From Bacteroidales bacterium (lineage in GTDB: Bacteria; Bacteroidota; Bacteroidia; Bacteroidales; Dysgonomonadaceae), in contig JAAYTC010000363.1 in the NCBI GenBank assembly GCA_012518155.1, positions 1-11,408 of the forward strand: a stretch of 11,408 bases of DNA. The letters run 5' to 3'. A program made the position numbers and the translations under genes. How positions within the stretch are numbered: the first letter of the stretch is position 1; each line of letters starts with the position of its first letter. Below are positions 4,921 through 11,408 of this stretch, piece by piece. Under the pieces are notes generated by a model, which saw only the letters and a list, made by a program, of their open reading frames with translations, ran no database searches and was not told where the DNA came from.

Positions 4921-6267
4921 ATGGCTAATCGAATAAAAATTAAGAAAGGCTTGCAAATTCCGTTGCTCGGCGAGTCAGAGCTAACCGCACGAGGTACGGT
5001 AACGAGCGAATTTGTGAGAATTTGTCCGGAAGACTATCCTGGCGTGGCTCCCAAGTTAGCCGTCAAGGTCGACGATACGGTAAAGGCCGGATCGCCCCTT
5101 TTTTACGAGAAAAAGCATCCCGAAATGGTGTTCGTTTCGCCCGTGAGCGGGGTGGTCACCGAGATCGAAAGAGGGGAGAGACGCCGGATTCTCAATATTG
5201 TCGTTAAAGCAGACGGCACCGAGGAATACATCGACTTTGGGAAGAAGAGCGTGGCCTCACTATCCCCGGAGGAAGTGAAAAAGGCAATCTTGGAGGCGGG
5301 GCTTTGGTTCGCGATCCGTCAACGGCCCTACGATATCGTGGCAGTGCCGAATAAACAGCCGCGTGATATTTTTGTCACCGGGTTTGACTCTTCCCCATTG
5401 GCTCCTTCCTATGACTTTATCTTGGAGGGGCAGGAGGCCGACCTACAGGCAGGGCTCGATGCATTGGCAAAGTTGACTGCCGGCAATGTCTACCTTTCCA
5501 TCAGCAGCAAAACCACCAACCCGGCACTGCGGCAAGCGAAAAACGCGGTAATCACCGAATTCGATGGGCCACACCCCGCGGGGAACGTCGGCGTGCAGGT
5601 TAACCATCTAAAACCGGTAAACCGGGGCGAGGTGGTGTGGACGCTCAACGCGTTGAACGTGGCTATGATCGGACGTGTATTCAACAAGGGAGTAGCCGAC
5701 TTGACGCGCACGGTAGCTCTTACCGGATCGGAAATAAAAGAAAAAGGATACTATAATATGCTAATCGGTACGGAGCTCTCCTCGATCTTCGAAGGGAATG
5801 TTACCGAGGGGATCTCGCTGAGATATATCAGTGGTAACCCGTTAACCGGAAGGAAAATAGAGAAGAACGGGGTGCTGCGGGCATACGATGCGCAAGTAAC
5901 CGTTATCCCGGAAGGGGATGATGTTCACGAGGCCTTCGGTTGGGCTTCTTTTTCGCCCAAACGATACAGCGCGGGTGGAACTTACCTCCAGTTGAAGAAG
6001 AAATATCGCTTGGATGCGCGGATGCTGGGTGGCCCGCGAGCCATCATCGTTTCTAACGAGTACGATAAAGTGTTCCCCATGGATATTTTCCCGGAGCAAC
6101 TGATTAAATCGACGCTCGCCTTCAATATCGAAAAGATGGAGCAATTGGGTATCTATGAAGTGGCTCCCGAGGACTTCGCGCTGTGTGAATTCGTGGATAC
6201 ATCGAAGCTGGAACTACAACGTATCATTCGCACGGGACTCGATATGCTCCGCAAGGAGATGGAATAA
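4921..6267 (+). CDS. nqrA: Na+-translocating NADH:quinone reductase subunit A
   Basis: First gene of a complete nqr operon. The 448-residue product matches the usual NqrA length (446 in Vibrio cholerae). NqrA is a peripheral cytoplasmic-side subunit that packs on NqrB and is implicated in quinone binding. The N-terminus MANRIKIKKGLQIPLLGESE is the family start and fixes the ATG at 4921. A lipoyl-like barrel segment (AVKVDDTVKAGSPLFYEKK, then FVSPVSGVVTEIERGERR, about residues 47-89) follows. IRQRPYDIVAVP and IFVTGFDSSPLAP correspond to conserved central NqrA segments. No transmembrane helix is present, as expected. AAAAGAG ends four bases before the ATG and may act as a weak ribosome site. 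The 53-bp gap to nqrB carries no terminator. Confidence 0.96.
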   Translation: MANRIKIKKGLQIPLLGESELTARGTVTSEFVRICPEDYPGVAPKLAVKVDDTVKAGSPLFYEKKHPEMVFVSPVSGVVTEIERGERRRILNIVVKADGTEEYIDFGKKSVASLSPEEVKKAILEAGLWFAIRQRPYDIVAVPNKQPRDIFVTGFDSSPLAPSYDFILEGQEADLQAGLDALAKLTAGNVYLSISSKTTNPALRQAKNAVITEFDGPHPAGNVGVQVNHLKPVNRGEVVWTLNALNVAMIGRVFNKGVADLTRTVALTGSEIKEKGYYNMLIGTELSSIFEGNVTEGISLRYISGNPLTGRKIEKNGVLRAYDAQVTVIPEGDDVHEAFGWASFSPKRYSAGGTYLQLKKKYRLDARMLGGPRAIIVSNEYDKVFPMDIFPEQLIKSTLAFNIEKMEQLGIYEVAPEDFALCEFVDTSKLELQRIIRTGLDMLRKEME

Positions 6268-6320
6268 CCCGCGGCTTCAGGCTTTAATAACGAGTAATAA
6301 CTTATATAAATAATAGAACT

Positions 6321-7541
6321 TTGAAAGCGTTAAGAAATTACCTGGATAAGATAAAACCGAATTTTGAAGAAGGGGGAAAGCTGCATTGGCTTCATTCCAC
6401 GTACGACGCGTTTGAAACATTTCTTTTCGTACCCAATATCACTTCAAGATCGGGTGTGCATATTCACGATGCGCGCGACTCAAAACGAACGATGATCATC
6501 GTGGTCATCGCGCTCATACCCGCTTTGCTAGTCGGTATGTATAACGTGGGCCTCCAACACTACATGGCCATCGGACAACAGGCATCTATTTGGGATATGT
6601 TCCTTTTTGGCTTACTTGCCATGCTGCCTCAGCTTGTTGTTTCCTACGTGGTAGGGTTGGGCATTGAGTTCGCCATCGCGCAAGCAAGAAAAGAGGAGGT
6701 GGCCGAGGGATTCCTCGTATCGGGGATATTGATTCCCATGATTCTCCCGGTGGATACACCCTTATGGATGATCGCCGTGGCAACCGCCTTCTCGGTAATC
6801 TTCGCGAAAGAGGTGTTCGGGGGAACCGGCTACAACGTGTTTAACGTGGCATTGATTACCCGTGCCTTCCTTTTCTTCTCCTACCCGTCGAAGATGTCGG
6901 GCGACCAAGTATGGGTACGCACGAGCGACACCTTTGGAGTAGGGGGAGGCAACGTGGTAGATAGCTACTCCGGTGCTACACCGCTCGGACAATTGGCTAC
7001 CTCCGAAGCAGCTAACTTCAGCGAGTTCACGTTTCAGGGAATTACCGGACAATCACTCTCCATAAGCGATATGTTCTTTGGCTTTATCCCCGGATCCATG
7101 GGGGAAGTCTCTACATTTGCTATCATTCTGGGCGCCATCCTTCTCATCGCCACGGGCGTGGGAAGCTGGAAGACTATGCTCTCGGTATTCCTGGGTGGAG
7201 CTGTAGCCATAGTAATTACTAATCTCTTCGCGCAAAATGCCCTTATGGATATGCCGATGCACTATCACTTCTTGCTGGGAGGCTTTGCTTTTGGTGCCGT
7301 TTTCATGGCCACCGACCCGGTGACCTCGTCAAGGACCGAGAAGGGGAAATGGATATATGGTTTCTTTATAGGCCTGCTTGCGGTAGCTATCCGTGTGTTT
7401 AACCCCGGATATCCCGAGGGAATGATGCTTGCGATTCTGTTCATGAACGCGTTTGCTCCGCTGATCGACTTCTACGTGGTGGATGCTAATATCAAACGGC
7501 GATTGAAGAGGGTGGCAACGGCAAAGACAGCTAACGAATAA
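6321..7541 (+). CDS. nqrB: Na+-translocating NADH:quinone reductase subunit B
   Basis: The large membrane subunit that holds a covalent FMN and riboflavin and forms the quinone-reducing and Na+-translocating core. Translation most likely starts at the TTG at 6321: it gives the family N-terminus MKALRNYLDKIKPNFEEGGK, and no in-frame ATG lies just upstream. The 406-residue product has about ten hydrophobic helices starting near residue 57. VDSYSGATPLGQL (212-224) contains the SGAT flavinylation motif with Thr220 as the FMN-phosphate acceptor, equivalent to Thr236 of V. cholerae. GFLVSGILIPMILP (130-143) is the conserved helix near the riboflavin site. GAVFMATDPVTSSRT (325-339) is a hallmark of the NqrB/RnfD fold. 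Flavin attachment needs the transferase ApbE, which is not encoded in this window. Confidence 0.96.
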   Translation: MKALRNYLDKIKPNFEEGGKLHWLHSTYDAFETFLFVPNITSRSGVHIHDARDSKRTMIIVVIALIPALLVGMYNVGLQHYMAIGQQASIWDMFLFGLLAMLPQLVVSYVVGLGIEFAIAQARKEEVAEGFLVSGILIPMILPVDTPLWMIAVATAFSVIFAKEVFGGTGYNVFNVALITRAFLFFSYPSKMSGDQVWVRTSDTFGVGGGNVVDSYSGATPLGQLATSEAANFSEFTFQGITGQSLSISDMFFGFIPGSMGEVSTFAIILGAILLIATGVGSWKTMLSVFLGGAVAIVITNLFAQNALMDMPMHYHFLLGGFAFGAVFMATDPVTSSRTEKGKWIYGFFIGLLAVAIRVFNPGYPEGMMLAILFMNAFAPLIDFYVVDANIKRRLKRVATAKTANE

Positions 7542-7544
7542 TTA

Positions 7545-7552
7545 AAGAGGAG
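7545..7552 (+). promoter_or_regulatory. Strong Shine-Dalgarno-like site AAGAGGAG before nqrC
   Basis: AAGAGGAG lies four bases before the nqrC ATG and just after the nqrB stop. A near-consensus site is unusual beside the A-rich starts of the other genes here and confirms the nqrC start. A similar AAAGGAGA (9567-9574) lies 21 bases before nqrF, too far for ordinary use. Confidence 0.6.
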
Positions 7553-7556
7553 AACT

Positions 7557-8270
7557 ATGAACAGAGAAAGTAACGTATACACGATTATATACTCGGTGGT
7601 GATGGTTGTCATCGTGGCATTGGGATTGGCTTTCACGCACCAGGTGCTGAGTGATAAGCAGATCGCGAATGAAAACATTGACAAGATGCAGCAAATATTG
7701 CGATCGCTAAATATCGACGCGTCTGCAGATGAAGCTCAGGAGGCTTTCAGTAAACTAATACAAAATGCTTATTTAATCAACGATCAAGGTGAGAAATTGG
7801 ATGGAACAGAAGGGATTAGCCCCGATGATCCGGCTTTTTCAACCGAATTAGGAGATTCATCAGCCGAGGGAATGCCTGTTTATGAAGCGGAAATAGACGG
7901 TGCCACCAAGTACGTGATCCCGATGAGTGGGGCAGGACTTTGGGGAAGCATCTGGGGCTACTTGGCTGTTGAAGCAGAGGGCAGCACCATTTACGGGGCC
8001 GAGTTCGACCACGCCGGTGAAACGCCGGGATTGGGAGCTGAAATCGCGGATACGCCGTTTAAGGGGCAATTCAAGGGAAAGAGCCTATTCAGGGATGGCG
8101 AATTCCGATCCATCGCGGTGGTAAAACCCGGTAGAACGGTAGCCAATCGCGACTACGTGGACGGTATTTCTGGTGGAACTATTACCAGTCAAGGCGTAGA
8201 TAATATGTTATTGGAAAGCGTGGGTGAATACAAGAGTTTTTTAGAAAATCTTAATGCTGCCAACCGGTGA
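7557..8270 (+). CDS. nqrC: Na+-translocating NADH:quinone reductase subunit C
   Basis: NqrC has one N-terminal membrane helix (residues about 8-28) and a periplasmic domain carrying a covalent FMN. It relays electrons from the NqrD/E iron-sulfur centre to NqrB. The 237-residue product shows an FMN-binding domain from about residue 105, with GLWGSIWGYLAV (127-138) and HAGETPGLGAEI (152-163), both typical of the NqrC/RnfG family. The flavinylation site is DGISGGTITSQG (202-213), with Thr208 as the acceptor equivalent to Thr225 of V. cholerae. The motif reads SGGT rather than the SGAT of the Vibrio subunit. The segment 50-105 between the helix and the FMN domain is acidic and less conserved. Translation is supported by the AAGAGGAG site. 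Confidence 0.95.
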   Translation: MNRESNVYTIIYSVVMVVIVALGLAFTHQVLSDKQIANENIDKMQQILRSLNIDASADEAQEAFSKLIQNAYLINDQGEKLDGTEGISPDDPAFSTELGDSSAEGMPVYEAEIDGATKYVIPMSGAGLWGSIWGYLAVEAEGSTIYGAEFDHAGETPGLGAEIADTPFKGQFKGKSLFRDGEFRSIAVVKPGRTVANRDYVDGISGGTITSQGVDNMLLESVGEYKSFLENLNAANR

Positions 8271-8294
8271 CAGCTGATTTAAAATAGTAAGAAC

Positions 8295-8930
8295 ATGGCA
8301 TTGTTAAATAGTAAGACAAAAGCGGTGTTATTGGGACCGCTCAGTAAAAACAACCCGGTGATCGTGCAAGTACTGGGTATCTGTTCGGCATTGGCCGTGA
8401 CCTCGAAGCTTGAGCCTTCTTTGGTGATGGCTATTGCCGTGGTCTTGGTCACTGCTTTTGCGAACGTGATTATTTCGCTCTTGCGCAATAGCATTCCCAA
8501 CCGGATCCGTATAATCGTACAATTAGTGGTGGTAGCTTCGTTGGTAACCATCGTGAGTGAAGTTTTAAAAGCCTTCGCGTATGACGTGAATAAACAACTC
8601 TCGGTTTTCGTGGGTCTTATCGTTACCAACTGTATCCTGATGGGACGTCTTGAGGCATTTGCCCTTGGTAATGGCCCGTGGCCTTCATTCCTCGATGGGA
8701 TTGGTAATGGCTTAGGATATGGCTGGATCTTGGTAGTAGTAGGCTTCTTCCGAGAACTGTTAGGGTCGGGTACCCTTATGGATATTCAAGTAATTCCCGA
8801 GTCGTTTTACGAAGTGGGGTATGAAAATAACGGGCTGATGATGCTTGCTCCCATGGCAATCCTGCTGGTTGCATGTATCATATGGGTGCATCGAGCACAG
8901 AACAAAGAGTTACAGGAAGAAAGCAACTAA
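8295..8930 (+). CDS. nqrD: Na+-translocating NADH:quinone reductase subunit D
   Basis: A 211-residue integral membrane protein with about six hydrophobic helices, homologous to RnfE and to its own partner NqrE. NqrD and NqrE sit in the membrane with inverted topology and hold an iron-sulfur centre between them. The expected ligand cysteines are Cys30 (LGICSALAV) and Cys113 (TNCILMGRLEAFAL). Other family marks are LGPLSKNNPVIVQ near the N-terminus and NGLGYGWILVVVGFFRELLGSGTL in two parts around residues 138-161. The 24-bp gap after nqrC and the A-rich leader fit cotranscription. No residue expected for function is missing. Confidence 0.96.
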   Translation: MALLNSKTKAVLLGPLSKNNPVIVQVLGICSALAVTSKLEPSLVMAIAVVLVTAFANVIISLLRNSIPNRIRIIVQLVVVASLVTIVSEVLKAFAYDVNKQLSVFVGLIVTNCILMGRLEAFALGNGPWPSFLDGIGNGLGYGWILVVVGFFRELLGSGTLMDIQVIPESFYEVGYENNGLMMLAPMAILLVACIIWVHRAQNKELQEESN

Positions 8931-8950
8931 AATAAAATTTGATAAAATAT

Positions 8951-9565
8951 ATGGAAGCAATTAATCTGATTGTCCGATCGATTTTTGTTGATAACATGAT
9001 TTTCGCGTACTTCCTGGGGATGTGCTCTTTCCTGGCAGTATCGAAAAACGTGAAGACAGCACTGGGGTTAGGGGTTGCCGTTACTTTCGTGCTCGTGATT
9101 ACCCTCCCGCTGAACTACTTGCTCGAAACTCACGTGTTAAAAGCGGGCGCGCTCGCTTGGCTGGGCGATGAGTATGCCACCATGGACTTGAGTGTCTTTA
9201 GCTTGCTTATCTTTATCGCCGTTATTGCCTCGTTTGTACAGTTAGTAGAGATGGTGATCGAGCGGTTTAGCCCCGCGCTTTATTCCTCGCTGGGGATTTT
9301 CCTTCCCCTTATCGCGGTGAACTGCGCTATCCTCGGAGGATCGCTCTTCATGCAACAGCGCGAGTTTGCTAACGTGGGACTGGCCACGGCATATGGCTTC
9401 GGTTCCGGCATCGGCTGGTTGCTGGCTATCGTGGGGATGGCGGCCATCCGTGAGAAACTGGAATACTCGAACGTTCCCAAACCGTTAAAAGGACTTGGTA
9501 TTACGTTTATCATCACGGCACTGATGGCCATCGGGTTCATGAGTTTTGCAGGGATCGATATTTAA
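8951..9565 (+). CDS. nqrE: Na+-translocating NADH:quinone reductase subunit E
   Basis: The ATG at 8951 is preferred over an in-frame TTG at 8939. It gives the family N-terminus MEAINLIVRSIFVDNM and a protein of 204 residues, close to the usual NqrE length. NqrE is the pseudo-symmetric partner of NqrD in the membrane. Cys25 (FLGMCSFLAVSK) and Cys125 (IAVNCAILGG) are the expected ligands of the shared iron-sulfur centre. YGFGSGIGWLLAIVGMAAIREK (148-169) and the end GLGITFIITALMAIGFMSFAG are typical. About six hydrophobic segments alternate with short polar loops. The 20-bp gap from nqrD supports a single transcript. Confidence 0.96.
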   Translation: MEAINLIVRSIFVDNMIFAYFLGMCSFLAVSKNVKTALGLGVAVTFVLVITLPLNYLLETHVLKAGALAWLGDEYATMDLSVFSLLIFIAVIASFVQLVEMVIERFSPALYSSLGIFLPLIAVNCAILGGSLFMQQREFANVGLATAYGFGSGIGWLLAIVGMAAIREKLEYSNVPKPLKGLGITFIITALMAIGFMSFAGIDI

Positions 9566-9595
9566 TAAAGGAGACAAATAAATTATTATTAAGAT

Positions 9596-10870
9596 ATGAG
9601 TGTATTATTGAACGCGGGCGGGTTAACGATTTTGACGAGTGTCATTGTATTCTTGGTGATCATCTTGATCCTTGTAGTCATCATTCTCGTTGCCAAAGCG
9701 AAATTGATGCCGTCGGGCAACGTGAAAATCACCATCAATGAAGAGAAAGAGTTGAGCGTGCCGATGGGAAGTACGTTGCTGAACACGTTGCAATCGAACC
9801 AGATATTTCTCTCGTCAGCCTGCGGTGGCGGGGGCACCTGCGCGGAGTGCCGTTGCCGTGTAGTCGATGGGGGAGGAGAGATCCTTCCGACTGAAAAAGG
9901 GCATTTTACCCGCAAAGAGCAGCTCAATAACTGGCGTTTAAGTTGCCAGGTTAAGGTGAAAGATAACTTGTCGATCATAATTCCCGATGAAGTGTTCGGG
10001 ATCAAGGAGTGGGAGTGTGAGGTGATCTCGAACCGTAACGTGGCATCCTTTATCAAAGAATTCGTGGTGAAACTTCCGGAAGGTGAAAACCTTAATTTTA
10101 AACCGGGTGCCTATTGCCAGATTCGAGTTCCCCAGTTTGATGCCATCCCTTTCAAGAATTTCGATATTGAAGAGAAATATAAACCGGAATGGGATAAGTT
10201 CAAGATGTGGGATTTGGTGTGCAAGAACGACGAAGATACCGTGCGTGCGTACTCCATGGCTAATTACCCTGCCGAAGGGAATATCATTACACTCAACGTG
10301 AGGGTAGCTACCCCGCCATTTGATAAAGCCAAGGGCACGTGGATGAACGTGAACCCGGGAATTGTATCCTCCTATATTTTCAACCTTAAGCCGGGGGATA
10401 AGGTGATGATGTCAGGGCCCTACGGCGAGTTCCATCCTATCCTTGATAGTGAACGCGAGATGTTGTGGATTGGCGGTGGAGCGGGAATGGCTCCTCTACG
10501 CTCGCAAATCATGCACTTGACCGAGACGTTAAAAGTGAGAGATCGTAAGATGTCTTATTTCTATGGCGCGAGAGCCCTTATCGAGGCATTTTATCTTGAG
10601 GATTTCTATCGACTGGAAAAAGAGTTTCCCAACTTCTCGTTCCACCTCGCGCTCGACAAACCCGATCCTTTGGCGGACGAGGCAGGTGTAAAATATACCC
10701 CCGGATTCGTGCATCAGGTGATTTACGATACCTATCTCAAAGATCACGAGGAACCGGAAGAGATCGAGTACTACATGTGCGGGCCCGGACCAATGGCTAA
10801 TGCCGCGCAGCGTATGCTCGACAGCCTCGGCGTACCTCCCGAAATGATCATGTTTGACGACTTCGGGTAA
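9596..10870 (+). CDS. nqrF: Na+-translocating NADH:quinone reductase subunit F
   Basis: The NADH-oxidising entry subunit. The 424-residue product starts with one membrane helix (about 10-33), then a 2Fe-2S ferredoxin domain with ligands Cys76, Cys82, Cys85 and Cys117 (ACGGGGTCAEC and LSC). A ferredoxin-reductase-type FAD domain follows, with RAYSMANYP (217-225) binding flavin. The NAD(H) domain has GGGAGMAPLRS (293-303) and CGPGPM (395-400). It ends in MFDDFG, like other NqrF proteins. The ATG at 9596 is the only reasonable start because an in-frame TAA lies two codons upstream. It is slightly longer than the Vibrio subunit. As the last gene of the operon, it is followed 28 bp later by a strong terminator. 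Confidence 0.97.
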   Translation: MSVLLNAGGLTILTSVIVFLVIILILVVIILVAKAKLMPSGNVKITINEEKELSVPMGSTLLNTLQSNQIFLSSACGGGGTCAECRCRVVDGGGEILPTEKGHFTRKEQLNNWRLSCQVKVKDNLSIIIPDEVFGIKEWECEVISNRNVASFIKEFVVKLPEGENLNFKPGAYCQIRVPQFDAIPFKNFDIEEKYKPEWDKFKMWDLVCKNDEDTVRAYSMANYPAEGNIITLNVRVATPPFDKAKGTWMNVNPGIVSSYIFNLKPGDKVMMSGPYGEFHPILDSEREMLWIGGGAGMAPLRSQIMHLTETLKVRDRKMSYFYGARALIEAFYLEDFYRLEKEFPNFSFHLALDKPDPLADEAGVKYTPGFVHQVIYDTYLKDHEEPEEIEYYMCGPGPMANAAQRMLDSLGVPPEMIMFDDFG

Positions 10871-10898
10871 TCGGCCACTACAAGGCAAACGATAAAAT

Positions 10899-10936
10899 AA
10901 AAAACGGCACTCTCGATCTCGAGGGGGCCGTTTTTT
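10899..10936. terminator. Intrinsic terminator after nqrF, probably bidirectional
   Basis: AAAAAACGGC (10899-10908) pairs with GCCGTTTTTT (10927-10936). Inside, CTCTCGA (10910-10916) pairs with TCGAGGG (10919-10925) with one G-U pair, leaving a single A/G mismatch and a TC loop. The T tract on the plus strand ends the nqr operon. The A tract becomes a T tract on the minus strand, so the same hairpin can end the convergent aminotransferase gene, whose stop lies 42 bp away. Confidence 0.9.
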
Positions 10937-10977
10937 CTCCTCCTCGCGTGGCGCGTACCAAGTAAGCTCAGCTCTGC

Positions 10978-11408
10978 TTACCGGGCTATTTTACTCGTGG
11001 GCAGCGATACATCATCTTCGATATCCAGCATCGCGTTGATCAGGTACAGCCGATCGTACGCGGGAAGCGAATCCTTATGAATCCTTTTCTCTTTGATGAC
11101 TCCTTCTTGAAGGAGCTTTTGCCGCTTCGTCCCGTTCAATAAGGGCTCGGCGGGGGTGTAGAGGTTCCCCCTTTTGCTTAAAACCACGTTGCTGTAGGAG
11201 GTGTCCGTGATCAGGCCGTGCCGGACAATCAAAATTTCATCGCGATCTCCTTTTAGTGCTAATAAATTGTTCAAGACCGTGCGATTGGCATACTTAAACG
11301 AGTAGTCGGGAGATGCCTCGATCAATCGCAACGATCTTATTTCTTTGGGATAATAGCGTTCAAAAGTAACCTCTTGAATCGACTCCCGGTAAATAACACG
11401 ACATTTCA
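10978..11408 (-). CDS. Class IV aminotransferase / PabC-like protein, C-terminal part
   Basis: The frame stays open to the window edge, so the N-terminal part is missing and 142 residues are visible. It belongs to the PLP fold-type IV group, which includes 4-amino-4-deoxychorismate lyase (PabC), branched-chain aminotransferase and D-amino acid aminotransferase. The catalytic lysine is probably that of FKYANR (codon at 11293-11295), which aligns with the KHLNR segment of E. coli PabC. Further family marks are GLITDTSYSNVV, TPAEPLLNGTKRQKLL and YLINAMLDIEDD. The short distance from the lysine to the end and the INAM motif favour a PabC-like role in p-aminobenzoate/folate synthesis. The neighbour that could confirm this, such as pabB, lies beyond the window. 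A TTG at 11331 is in frame but would drop conserved sequence and is not a real start. Confidence 0.82.
   Translation of the reverse strand, partial: KCRVIYRESIQEVTFERYYPKEIRSLRLIEASPDYSFKYANRTVLNNLLALKGDRDEILIVRHGLITDTSYSNVVLSKRGNLYTPAEPLLNGTKRQKLLQEGVIKEKRIHKDSLPAYDRLYLINAMLDIEDDVSLPTSKIAR

Noticed and set aside
8939..8950. TTG at 8939 as the nqrE start
   Set aside because: The ATG at 8951 gives the conserved family N-terminus; the four extra codons have no counterpart.
4921..10870. Rnf complex instead of Na+-NQR
   Set aside because: The six-gene order A-F, the NqrA subunit and the NqrF domain order (ferredoxin, FAD, NAD) are specific to NQR.

Overview
The window comes from a member of the Bacteroidota, most likely order Bacteroidales. 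Three things point there: Bacteroidota-type -7 promoter boxes (TAnnTTTG or TAnnTTCG), A-rich leaders mostly without strong Shine-Dalgarno sites, and the gene content (Na+-NQR beside NDH-2, a PNGase F-like secreted enzyme, and a Nif3 / C4 zinc-ribbon pair). A Dysgonomonadaceae-like source is a guess from general resemblance only. Gene density is high and no gap exceeds about 225 bases. I found no mobile element, CRISPR array, tRNA or rRNA.

Layout. Bases 1-324 hold the 3' end of a type II NADH dehydrogenase. A secreted SGNH/GDSL-like protein (508-1302, +) follows, convergent with a secreted PNGase F-like peptide N-glycanase (1378-2604, -). A 75-bp divergent promoter region then leads to a Nif3/DUF34 dinuclear-metal protein (2680-3774, +). 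A coiled-coil C4 zinc-ribbon protein (3929-4696, +) comes next, with a likely promoter of its own inside the end of the Nif3 gene. After a 224-bp regulatory region comes the complete six-gene Na+-translocating NADH:quinone reductase operon nqrABCDEF (4921-10870, +). A strong hairpin terminator at 10899-10936 separates it from the 3' part of a convergent class IV aminotransferase (PabC-like, 10978-11408, -).

How the genes work together. NqrF takes electrons from NADH (FAD, 2Fe-2S). They pass through the membrane Fe-S centre of NqrD/NqrE and the covalent FMNs of NqrC and NqrB, and then riboflavin, to quinone while Na+ is pumped out. The NDH-2 at the left edge feeds the same quinone pool without pumping, so the locus carries both an energy-conserving and a non-conserving NADH entry point. 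The SGNH and PNGase F-like proteins both look exported and may act on glycans or glycoproteins. That link is inferred from position alone.

What is worth a second look. The coding content is mostly well-known core metabolism, and I see no convincing new multi-gene system. The interesting signals are non-coding. (1) The nqr leader carries a perfect 14-bp palindrome that matches the FNR consensus. (2) A small hairpin with a T tract lies right at the predicted start of the nqr transcript. (3) A 15-bp identical promoter-like element lies upstream of two separate genes, and a related copy faces a third. (4) A repeat-bearing A-rich leader precedes the zinc-ribbon gene. The PNGase F homologue also has Asp where the classical enzyme has active-site Glu118.
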